Source: Acidimicrobiales bacterium (GTDB lineage Bacteria; Actinomycetota; Acidimicrobiia; Acidimicrobiales; RAAP-2). Taken from it: DNA of 7,409 nt. The notes beneath the pieces were generated by a model. It saw nothing but the letters and a program-made list of their open reading frames with translations. It searched no databases and had not been told where the DNA came from. The translations under genes were made by a program, and so were the position numbers. Below are positions 1-6,959 of this stretch, piece after piece. Each line of letters opens with the position of its first letter. Position 1 is the first letter of the stretch. The stretch lies in the NCBI GenBank assembly GCA_017883105.1, contig JADGOF010000101.1:1-7409 (forward strand). The letters are read 5' to 3'.

Positions 1-1471
1 CCGATGGGTCCCGTTCCGGGTGGTGTGCGTGCTCGGGATGGACCAGTCGGCTTTCGGCTCGACCGCCGCGGTCGGGGAAGACCTGGCTGCTGCGGTGCCA
101 CAGATCGGGGATCGCGATCCCCGAGCCGAAGTCCGCCAGGCACTTCTGGAGACAGTGCTCGCTGCCGGTGAACATCTCGTTGTGGTGCGTGACGGTTACG
201 ACCTGAGGAGCAATCAGACAATTCCGCGAGCCGTCGTGGCGGCCGAGCTCTTCGATGCCGTGTCGGCACTGGTGGGACCGGGCCAGCGGGCCGAGTTCGA
301 GGCCGCACTCGAAGTGGATCACCCCCTCCACGCCTTCGATGAGCCTTGCTTCGAGGCCGACGCACTGGTGAAGGGGATGGTGTGGGGATTCGACAAGGCG
401 AATCTGAAGGGCGCCCTGGCCCGGCGCGAACGGACTCACCACAACAAGCCCTTGCTGGTGGCTCCACTCGCACCGCACCATGCTCCGGTCATCGAACTGG
501 CTGATCTCCACCGGTTCTTCAAGGATCCGGTAGAGGCATTCTTCACCCAGCGACTGGAGGCACGACTTCCATGGTCCGAAGAAAGGCCGCATAGCCGGCT
601 GCCCGTGGAGCTCGATCCGCTCGAAGCCTGGCAGGTTGGTTCCCGAATGCTGGAGGCCCGGTTGTCCGGCGTGGACCTGGAGGAATGGAGCCGGGCGGAA
701 CGGGTGAGGGGCACATTGCCACCCGGCCGACTCGAAGGCACGCTTCTCTCAGAACTGGACACTGCCGTCGACGAACTCGTTGTCACCGGCGACCGTTGCG
801 GCGTTCGCCGCGGACCCGCCGAGCCCTTCGAGATCGACCTGGAGTTGGCTGACGGCACCCGAATCGTGGGAAGCGTTCCCCTTCGCCTTCATCCCGCAAC
901 CCCCGGGCCGGCGCGGGTGACGTACTCGAGGATGAATCCGCCGGAGCGCCTGGCGGCCTGGCTGGACCTGATGGCATTGGCGGCATCCGACCCGTCCGGG
1001 GCATGGCGCTCGGTGGCCATCGGTCGCAATTCCGAGTCGAAGGTGAAAGCGGCCGAGGTGGTGGACCTGGTTGTTTCGACGGCCATCTCCACGGGGACCA
1101 CCAGTGCCACCACCGCGTTGGCGGTAGCCGTCGACTGTTTCCGGAGGGGCATGAGGGAGCCGATCCCGCTCTTCGCCAACTTCTCGTTTGCCGTGTCTCG
1201 GAACGAGGCGGTTCGCAGCAAGTGGACCGATTTCCACGGTCGCGGGGATGGAGATGATCGCTCGGTGGCTCTGGCCTTCGGTCGATGCGACTTCGAGGAG
1301 ATCATGGGACTCCCGGCGCAACGGCACGACCCCACCGGCACCGGTCGCAGGGTGGAGCGGTTCGCCCACTACCTGTGGGGCACGGTAGAGGCCACCAGCG
1401 GTTCGTACCCTCCCGTGCCGGCCGGGTCGCCATCCGGCGGAGCCGGCCCGACACCCGAGGACTCGCGGTGA
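1..1471 (+). CDS. recC: RecBCD enzyme subunit RecC, C-terminal part (5' end cut by window edge)
   Basis: The frame is open from the left edge and ends at the TGA at 1469-1471, giving 489 residues of a family usually about 1,100 long. The first visible codons read RWVPFRVVCVLGMD, which matches the conserved RecC segment VPFRVVCLLGMND. The GTG at 20 is therefore an internal valine and not a start. Further RecC hallmarks are GDRDPRAEVRQALLE soon after, and DLHRFFKDPVEAFFTQRLEARLP from visible residue 168, the start of the nuclease-like C-terminal fold. RGTLPPG and a late WTDF..LAFG segment also fit. In the known complex RecC has no catalysis of its own: it splits the duplex, feeds single strands to RecB and RecD, and senses Chi. 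Most Chi-contact residues known from E. coli should lie upstream of the window. The stop overlaps the recB start by four bases. I am sure of the family; the full length is unknown. Confidence 0.95.
   Translation, partial: RWVPFRVVCVLGMDQSAFGSTAAVGEDLAAAVPQIGDRDPRAEVRQALLETVLAAGEHLVVVRDGYDLRSNQTIPRAVVAAELFDAVSALVGPGQRAEFEAALEVDHPLHAFDEPCFEADALVKGMVWGFDKANLKGALARRERTHHNKPLLVAPLAPHHAPVIELADLHRFFKDPVEAFFTQRLEARLPWSEERPHSRLPVELDPLEAWQVGSRMLEARLSGVDLEEWSRAERVRGTLPPGRLEGTLLSELDTAVDELVVTGDRCGVRRGPAEPFEIDLELADGTRIVGSVPLRLHPATPGPARVTYSRMNPPERLAAWLDLMALAASDPSGAWRSVAIGRNSESKVKAAEVVDLVVSTAISTGTTSATTALAVAVDCFRRGMREPIPLFANFSFAVSRNEAVRSKWTDFHGRGDGDDRSVALAFGRCDFEEIMGLPAQRHDPTGTGRRVERFAHYLWGTVEATSGSYPPVPAGSPSGGAGPTPEDSR
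1457..1460 (+). promoter_or_regulatory. Shine-Dalgarno-like GAGG that supports the recB GTG start at 1468
   Basis: GAGG sits seven bases before the GTG at 1468, inside the last codons of recC. This spacing is normal for a bacterial ribosome binding site. It supports GTG 1468 over the in-frame ATG at 1285, which would overlap recC by nearly 190 bases. The chosen start puts the Walker A lysine at residue 30, close to Lys29 of E. coli RecB. It is inferred from sequence alone. Confidence 0.6.
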
Positions 1472-4400
1472 CCGCGGGCGAGGACGCGCGGTTCGATCCG
1501 GTCGGAGACCTTCCTTCGGGGAGGCTGTCGATCCAGGCCAGTGCCGGCACCGGAAAGACGTCTGCACTGGCTTCCCTGGCCACCCGGTTCATCGCCGAAG
1601 GTGGCATTGCCGCCTCGGAACTGTTGATCGTCACGTTCACCCGGGCGGCGACAACCGAGTTGCGGGCGAGGGTGCGTGATCAATTGATCGAGGTCGCCGA
1701 TGCGCTCGCCGGTGATGTCGACGTGCCCACCGATCATCTGCTCGTCGACCATCTGGCATCGGATGACCGCCAGCTCCGGCTCGATCGGCTGCGCAATGCG
1801 ATCGCCGAGTTCGATGCGGCGACCATCACCACCATCCATGGATTTGCCACCCAGGTCCGTGGCGCACTCGGAGCATCGCCGGCTGTCGATCCTGATGGGC
1901 GGTTGATCGACGACACAGTTGATCTGATCGAGGAAGTCTGCGCTGACGTACTGGCGTGGGCCGCGGTACACGACTACGAAGTCGATGATCTCCCGGCTTT
2001 GGCGGACCTCGAGGAGGCCACCAAGTACGCGGTCGGCCAACCGGACCTTGCGCTGATCCCGACCTCGGACTGCGAGGGGGCGACTTCGGGCCAACGGTTG
2101 CTTCAGCATCTCGTGGAGCGTGCGAAGGAGACCATGGTCGACCGCCGCCGCCGCAGTCGGACACTCAGCTTCGACGACGTCATGATCCAGCTGCGCGTGG
2201 CGTTGGAAGGACCTGGCTCGACTGCAGCCATCGAAACGCTCCGGAACCGTTTCAAAGTGGCCCTGATCGACGAGTTCCAGGACACGGACTCGGTCCAGTG
2301 GGACATCTTCTCCAAGCTCTTCGGTGACCAGGATACGGGCACCACGCTGGTAATGGTGGGCGATCCCAAGCAGGCCATCTACCGTTTCAGGGGAGCGGAC
2401 ATCCACACCTATCTCGAAGCAATCGGGGAGGGTTCGGGCACCGAACGCCGGTCGCTGCTGACCAATTGGCGGTCGGACGGGGCAGTGCTGAGATCTCTGG
2501 AGGCACTCTTGGACGGCGCCACGTTCGGAGACCGGCACATCCCATTCGTCCCGGTCGGCGCGGCACCGCCAAACCTGCATCGTCGACTGACCGATAGCGA
2601 CGGCGGGCCGCTTCCGGCGCTCACGTTCGGCATGGCCATCGGAAAGGGAATCACCCGGAACAAGAACCCAGCCCAGGTACAGGTGGATGCCGCCGCGCGG
2701 GCCATCGACGTGGACCTCGTCGCCCGAGCCCGAACGCTCCTCCAGAGTGCCCACATCCCATGCGGAAGTGGCGACGACGATCGACGTCCGGTCGGCCCGT
2801 CTGACATCGCGGTACTGGTGGGCACCAGGTTGCAGGGCGAGGCGGTGCAACGGGCGCTCCTCGGTCAGGGAGTTCCCGCGGTGGTCACCGGTGGTGGCAG
2901 CGTTTTGGAGTCGCCGGCTGCCGACCAGATGCGCTACCTGCTCGATGCCATGACTCATCCGGCGGACCCCCGCAACGCACGGATGTATGCCTTGTCGTGG
3001 TTCGTCGGCTGGGGCGCGGACATGGTGGCATCGGCGCCGGAGGCGAAGTTGGCCGAGTTCCAGGGGCAGCTGCGCGAGTGGTCGGACATGCTCACCGGCC
3101 ACGCCGTCGCCGACGTATTCGCCCGGATCTGGTCCGAGACCGGCGTGGTTGCCCGGGTGCTGGGCGGAGCCGACGGGGATCGGAACATCACCGACCTCGG
3201 TCACCTCGTCGAGCTCCTGCACGGTGCAGCGGCCGGAGCGGCCGGAGCGGCCGGAGCGGCCGGAGCGGCCGGTGTGGCCGGACTGGTCGGGTTGCTCGAT
3301 GCCAAGCCGGACAACGACGCCGAGCCCGACTTCGATGGCGATGTGGCGGCGCGTCGTGTCGAGTCAGAAGCCGAAGCGGTTCAGATCATGACCATCTGGA
3401 AGGCCAAGGGACTCGAGTTCCCCGTGGTGCTGTTGCCCACGCTGTGGCGTCATTCCTCACGAAGCCAGCCGGTCATCTTCTCGGACCCGACCACCGGCAC
3501 CCGGACCTTTGACCTCACCAAAGGAGGGGAATGGCCGGACAAGGCGAGCGGGATGGCAAGAAAGGGTTACGCGGCAGCGGAGCTCGAGGGGGAGCGTCTC
3601 CGATTGCTGTATGTGGCACTGACCCGGGCGAAGCACGCCACCGTCGTGTGGTGGGCCAATGCCTCGAGCAGCAACAAGACGGCGCTGGCCCACCTGCTCT
3701 TTGCCCGGTCCGGCGGTGCTCTTGACCCCGAGATGTACGGACGGACCACGGTAGGGATCCCATCGGACGCCGACATCGTGGCCGCCCTCGAACCACTGAG
3801 CGATCGCGCCGCAGGGACCATCGCCATCGGGGTCGTCGACGCGCAATCGGCTCCGACTGACCGCTGGAGGCCTCGGAATCCGAGGCGCGTCGCGCCGGAT
3901 CTCCTACTCGCCGGGTTCGAGGCTTCGCCGGATCGGTCGAAGCACCGTTGGTCGTTCTCCACCATCACCCAACAGTCGTCCCCGTCCCACGTTGATCCCT
4001 ACGACCCCTCGATGGGTGACGGGGGTGCCGGCGATGAGCAGGGGAGTGGTGGCCCCTTCGATGGTGAGGGGGTACTCGATGCCGGAGCTGCCGCCCCCCC
4101 GCTCGACGCAACGGGCGCACTCGGGCCACTCACCCAGCTGCCGGCTGGAGCTGCTTTCGGTACCCTCGTGCACACGGTACTGGAGAACATCGACTTCAAG
4201 GAGCCGGACCTCGACGTGCAACTGGCCACCGGGGTGGATCGGCAGCTGGCGTGGCGATCGCTGGATCTGACGCCGAGGAGCGAGCATGGCGGCACGCCCG
4301 ACGAGGGTCGCCAGCTACTGATCGACGGCCTGCGGGCGGCGGTCGGAACACCGCTCGGACCAGTGTGCGGGCAACTCCGACTGGCCGACATCGATGCGGG

Positions 4401-4986
4401 GGACCGCCTCAACGAGATGTCCTTCGAACTGGGCTTGGGAGAGGCCGGTCGGATCCCCACCGTGACGGAGATCGGCCGGTTGATGGCCATCCACCTCGAG
4501 CCGGCCGACCCCCTCCGAGGGTGGGCGACCGACCTGGCCGACGGTGCCATCGAGCTGTCGCTGGCCGGCCATCTCACCGGCTCGATCGACCTGGTCATGC
4601 GGATCCACGACGACCAAAGCGGAGGGCGGTTTGTCGTGGCCGACTACAAGACCAACGCTTTGACCAAGCGCGGTCAGTCTCCGGGTCCCGACGACTACCG
4701 CCCAACCCGCATGGCCGAAGCCATGGCCGACCACGACTACCCGTTGCAGGCGGTGCTGTACTCGGTGGCCCTCCACCGGTATCTGCGATGGCGCCTGCCC
4801 GACTACGAACCGGCCACCCACCTGGGCGGCGTGGCCTACCTCTTCCTCCGGGGCATGACAGGGCCCGAGGTTGCCGTCAGTCACGGTCAGCCCCACGGGG
4901 TGTTCCACTGGCCCATTCCGCCGGCTCTGGTGAGTTCGCTCAGTAATCTGTTGGACGGGCAGTCGGTGCCGGAGCTCGTGTCGTGA
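1468..4986 (+). CDS. recB: RecBCD enzyme subunit RecB: UvrD-like 3'-5' helicase with C-terminal nuclease
   Basis: This 1,172-residue protein is close to the 1,180 of E. coli RecB. Helicase motifs in order are Walker A ASAGTGKT (24-31, Lys30), TFTRAAT (56-62), TIHGF (122-126), LSFDD (233-237), Walker B DEFQD (268-272), GDPKQAIYRFRGAD (298-311), TNWRS (332-336), motif V TIWKAKGLEFP (642-652) and motif VI YVALTRAK (715-722). The RecB-type nuclease follows: His902 in FGTLVH, Asp1041 in GSIDLV, Asp1059 and Lys1061 in DYKTN, and the QxxxY pair Gln1094/Tyr1098 in YPLQ. GGVAYLFLRG near the end is also typical. The catalytic set is complete, so it should unwind 3'-5', cut DNA and load RecA within RecBCD. 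Oddities are Trp644 where motif V normally has His, an Ala-Ala-Gly repeat at about 588-605, and a Gly/Asp-rich linker at about 838-880. Compared with E. coli, it is shorter before motif VI and longer between motif VI and the nuclease. It overlaps recC and recD by four bases each. Confidence 0.97.
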   Translation: MTAGEDARFDPVGDLPSGRLSIQASAGTGKTSALASLATRFIAEGGIAASELLIVTFTRAATTELRARVRDQLIEVADALAGDVDVPTDHLLVDHLASDDRQLRLDRLRNAIAEFDAATITTIHGFATQVRGALGASPAVDPDGRLIDDTVDLIEEVCADVLAWAAVHDYEVDDLPALADLEEATKYAVGQPDLALIPTSDCEGATSGQRLLQHLVERAKETMVDRRRRSRTLSFDDVMIQLRVALEGPGSTAAIETLRNRFKVALIDEFQDTDSVQWDIFSKLFGDQDTGTTLVMVGDPKQAIYRFRGADIHTYLEAIGEGSGTERRSLLTNWRSDGAVLRSLEALLDGATFGDRHIPFVPVGAAPPNLHRRLTDSDGGPLPALTFGMAIGKGITRNKNPAQVQVDAAARAIDVDLVARARTLLQSAHIPCGSGDDDRRPVGPSDIAVLVGTRLQGEAVQRALLGQGVPAVVTGGGSVLESPAADQMRYLLDAMTHPADPRNARMYALSWFVGWGADMVASAPEAKLAEFQGQLREWSDMLTGHAVADVFARIWSETGVVARVLGGADGDRNITDLGHLVELLHGAAAGAAGAAGAAGAAGVAGLVGLLDAKPDNDAEPDFDGDVAARRVESEAEAVQIMTIWKAKGLEFPVVLLPTLWRHSSRSQPVIFSDPTTGTRTFDLTKGGEWPDKASGMARKGYAAAELEGERLRLLYVALTRAKHATVVWWANASSSNKTALAHLLFARSGGALDPEMYGRTTVGIPSDADIVAALEPLSDRAAGTIAIGVVDAQSAPTDRWRPRNPRRVAPDLLLAGFEASPDRSKHRWSFSTITQQSSPSHVDPYDPSMGDGGAGDEQGSGGPFDGEGVLDAGAAAPPLDATGALGPLTQLPAGAAFGTLVHTVLENIDFKEPDLDVQLATGVDRQLAWRSLDLTPRSEHGGTPDEGRQLLIDGLRAAVGTPLGPVCGQLRLADIDAGDRLNEMSFELGLGEAGRIPTVTEIGRLMAIHLEPADPLRGWATDLADGAIELSLAGHLTGSIDLVMRIHDDQSGGRFVVADYKTNALTKRGQSPGPDDYRPTRMAEAMADHDYPLQAVLYSVALHRYLRWRLPDYEPATHLGGVAYLFLRGMTGPEVAVSHGQPHGVFHWPIPPALVSSLSNLLDGQSVPELVS
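3229..3282 (+). repeat. 9-bp tandem repeat (GCGGCCGGA) within recB, encoding Ala-Ala-Gly units
   Basis: Four identical copies of GCGGCCGGA run from 3229 to 3264. A fifth (3265-3273, last base T) and a sixth (3274-3282, GTGGCCGGA) each carry one change. The unit is a whole number of codons in the recB frame, giving Ala-Ala-Gly five times and then Val-Ala-Gly, at residues 588-605. It lies between the motif IV region and motif V, probably a surface loop of the 2B-like region. Each unit contains the palindrome CGGCCG, so the tract could fold on itself and slip during replication. Gain or loss of units would keep the frame. Confidence 0.93.
3979..4107 (+). other. Gly/Asp-rich low-complexity linker between RecB helicase and nuclease parts
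   Basis: Residues of roughly 838-880 of RecB are rich in Gly, Asp, Ser, Pro and Ala, with no recognisable motif. They lie between a conserved FSTIT segment (830-834) and the GTLVH segment that opens the nuclease domain. E. coli RecB also has a flexible tether at this point. The stretch includes a run of seven C at 4094-4100 coding for Ala-Pro-Pro, which is a possible site of length errors in sequencing or replication. The limits are approximate. Confidence 0.6.
4971..4974 (+). promoter_or_regulatory. Shine-Dalgarno-like GGAG that supports the recD GTG start at 4983
   Basis: GGAG lies eight bases before the GTG at 4983, inside the end of recB. It supports that start over the in-frame GTG codons slightly downstream (4995, 5016, 5028), which lack such a well-placed purine run and would lose the four-base overlap with recB. 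Confidence 0.55.
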
Positions 4987-6878
4987 GCGCAGGGGTGTCA
5001 CCGGGCCGGTGCGTCGTGCCGGCGGAGGTGTCGGTACTGCTCCCGTTCGCCGAAGCGGGGGTGTTCACTTCATTCGAGGTACAGCTGGCCACTTCCATGG
5101 TGCGGCTCCAGGCCGGGGTGTCCGACGAGGCGATCCTGGCCCTGGCGATGGCCGCCCGTGCCCCTCGGCTCGGTCATGTCTGCGCAGAGCTGGACCGCGT
5201 CGCCGGTCAGTTCGTCGACTCCGAAGACCCGACCGGAGCACTCGACGCGATGCCATGGCCCTCGATCGATGCATGGGCGGCGGCACTCGCCGACTCCGGT
5301 CTGGTGTCCCATCCCGATCAAGAGTCACCGGAGTTGGTCCGTCCCCTTGTCGTAGAGGGGAACCGCGTCTATCTGCAGCGCTATTGGCACTACGAGCGAT
5401 CGGTGGCAGACGACTTGTTGCTCCGGGCACGACTCGATGATGCGATGGCAGGCTCCACCTTGCCCGAAGGAATCGGCGCCGCCCTTGATTCGGTTCTCGA
5501 TACCCTGTTCCGTCACGGCGACTCCCTCCAGCCCGATCTCCAACGTGAGGCGGTGCGGCGGGCGATGACCTCGCGGGTGTCGGTCATCGCCGGAGGTCCC
5601 GGAACAGGGAAGACTCACACCGTCGCCCGCCTCCTGGCCGCCGCCCAGGTGATGTCAGCGGCCGATGGTCGCCGTCTCGACGTCGGCCTGGCTGCTCCTA
5701 CCGGCAAGGCGGCCGCTCGCATGGGTGAAGCTGTTGAAGGAGCGGTCCTTGCCCTGGAGAGCCACGGCGCCATCGGACCCGAACTGGCCCAGGTGCTGGC
5801 CGGCACGGACGCCATGACGGTGCACCGACTCTTGGGATGGCTCCCGGGCGAGCGTTTCCGCCACGATCGACAGAACCCCCTCCCGCACGACCTGGTGATC
5901 CTCGACGAGACATCGATGGTGTCGCTTCCCCTGATGGCCCGATTGCTCGACGCGGTGCGGCCCGAGGCGCGGCTGGTGTTGGTGGGGGACCCTTTCCAAC
6001 TGGCCAGCATTGATGCCGGCACCGTGCTGGGCGACGTGGTGGGCCCGTCGGAGCGGACCGGCGATCCGGAGGCGGGTGTGGCCGCAGGGCAGAGCGGAGG
6101 CGCCCTGGCCGGTCGGGTGACCGTGTTGCGACGGATGCACCGCTTCGGGTCGGACTCGGCGATCGCCGCGTTGGCCGAGGCGGTGCGAGTGGGCGATGCA
6201 GACGGTGCCCTCGATCTGCTTGGCGACGACCAGGCAGACGTCCACTGGGTCGGCGACATCGACAGCGACCGAACGGATGCCGTACTGGGTGTGGTGGCGA
6301 AGGCCGGTATCGAATCGGTCGATGGAGCACTGGCCGGTGATGCGCATGCCTCGCTCGCCGCGGCCAATCGCATCAAGGTGCTGACCGCGACGCGCCAGGG
6401 GCCACGTGGCCTCTACGACTGGAGCGACCGCATCGAATCAGCGGTGGCCGAGAAGGTGCCACAGCTGCATCGCTCTCGGCGCTGGTATGTGGGCCGGCCA
6501 ATCATCGTCACCGGGAACGACCGGGTCAACCGGGTCTTCAACGGTGATGTCGGCGTGGTGGTCGACCACGGTGGTGAGATGGAGGTTGCCTTCGCCGAGG
6601 GCGAGGGCGTCCGATATCTGCCGCCCTCCAGGCTGGAGATGGTCGAGACGTGGTGGGCCATGACCATCCACAAGAGCCAGGGCTCCGAGTTCCCCCATGT
6701 GGTGGTGTCCCTGCCCCAGGCCGAGTCGCCGATCCTGACCCGCCAGTTGCTCTACACGGCGGTGACCAGGGCGAGGGAGCAGCTGACCATCGTCGCCGGC
6801 GAAGCGTCGCTCCGGGCTGCCATCAACCGACCGGTGGCCCGGTCGTCCGGACTGCGGGACCGTCTCTGGCCATCGTGA
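4983..6878 (+). CDS. recD: RecBCD enzyme subunit RecD: 5'-3' SF1B helicase
   Basis: This 631-residue protein is slightly longer than E. coli RecD (608). The N-terminal part of about 190 residues contains the RecD-type PFAEAGVFTSFEVQLA and LGHVC segments and corresponds to the domain that docks on RecC. Motor motifs follow: Walker A GGPGTGKT (204-211, Lys210), APTGKAAARM (238-247), TVHRLLG (279-285), Walker B LDETSM (307-312), GDPFQLASIDAGTVLGD (335-351), RMHRFG (384-389), motif V MTIHKSQGSEFP (560-571) and motif VI YTAVTRAR (591-598). All are intact, so it should be an active 5'-3' motor moving on the strand opposite to RecB's. The short N-terminus and lack of extra domains separate it from the longer stand-alone RecD2 family, and its place in a recCBD operon settles the assignment. 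The GTG start overlaps the recB stop as GTGA, implying coupled translation. Confidence 0.97.
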   Translation: MSAGVSPGRCVVPAEVSVLLPFAEAGVFTSFEVQLATSMVRLQAGVSDEAILALAMAARAPRLGHVCAELDRVAGQFVDSEDPTGALDAMPWPSIDAWAAALADSGLVSHPDQESPELVRPLVVEGNRVYLQRYWHYERSVADDLLLRARLDDAMAGSTLPEGIGAALDSVLDTLFRHGDSLQPDLQREAVRRAMTSRVSVIAGGPGTGKTHTVARLLAAAQVMSAADGRRLDVGLAAPTGKAAARMGEAVEGAVLALESHGAIGPELAQVLAGTDAMTVHRLLGWLPGERFRHDRQNPLPHDLVILDETSMVSLPLMARLLDAVRPEARLVLVGDPFQLASIDAGTVLGDVVGPSERTGDPEAGVAAGQSGGALAGRVTVLRRMHRFGSDSAIAALAEAVRVGDADGALDLLGDDQADVHWVGDIDSDRTDAVLGVVAKAGIESVDGALAGDAHASLAAANRIKVLTATRQGPRGLYDWSDRIESAVAEKVPQLHRSRRWYVGRPIIVTGNDRVNRVFNGDVGVVVDHGGEMEVAFAEGEGVRYLPPSRLEMVETWWAMTIHKSQGSEFPHVVVSLPQAESPILTRQLLYTAVTRAREQLTIVAGEASLRAAINRPVARSSGLRDRLWPS

Positions 6879-6890
6879 TCCGAGCGGATC
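6877..6890 (+). repeat. Short inverted repeat at the recD stop codon
   Basis: GATCCG and CGGATC are perfect reverse complements separated by AG. As RNA this gives a five-pair stem with a GAGC loop, starting within the recD stop codon. A tandem pair of CCGGACC follows at 6896-6909. No T run follows, so it is not a standard intrinsic terminator. It may be chance in GC-rich DNA. Confidence 0.4.
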
Positions 6891-6926
6891 GGCGGCCGGA
6901 CCCCGGACCCATCGAGTACCCCGAGC

Positions 6927-6941
6927 CCGGCCCCGGGCCGG
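6927..6941 (+). repeat. GC-only inverted repeat in the recD-amidase spacer
   Basis: CCGGCCC and GGGCCGG flank a single C, forming a 15-base near-palindrome that could fold as a six-pair GC stem with a three-base loop. It lies about 20 bases ahead of the amidase start. There is no downstream T tract, so termination by the usual intrinsic mechanism is doubtful. It could be a weak or Rho-assisted stop, a protein site, or chance. Confidence 0.35.
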
Positions 6942-6947
6942 CGCATC

Positions 6948-6953
6948 TAGCCT
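6948..6953 (+). promoter_or_regulatory. Candidate -10 box (TAGCCT) for leaderless transcription of the amidase gene
   Basis: TAGCCT fits the TAnnnT consensus of actinobacterial -10 boxes and ends six bases before the ATG at 6960. That is the spacing expected if transcription starts at the A of the start codon. No Shine-Dalgarno sequence is visible upstream of that ATG, which fits a leaderless message. No clear -35 box is seen. It is a pattern-based inference from a very short motif. Confidence 0.35.
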
Positions 6954-6959
6954 GGGCCG

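Noticed and set aside
454..461. E. coli Chi octamer GCTGGTGG inside recC
   Set aside because: A single copy of an eight-base GC-rich word is unsurprising here, and Chi sequences differ between lineages, so there is no reason to think this organism uses the E. coli one.
1285..1467. Upstream ATG extension of recB
   Set aside because: It would overlap recC by 187 bases and add 61 residues not seen in RecB families. The GTG at 1468 has a ribosome site and places Walker A at the expected distance from the N-terminus.
749..1567. Minus-strand open frame of about 272 codons opposite recC
   Set aside because: It is a low-complexity translation without motifs, opposite a conserved RecC domain.
1369..3222. 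Long minus-strand open frame of about 617 codons opposite recC/recB
   Set aside because: It lies antisense to recB, whose frame shows an unbroken series of helicase motifs. Its translation shows no family motif, and long antisense open frames are expected where codon third positions are mostly G or C.
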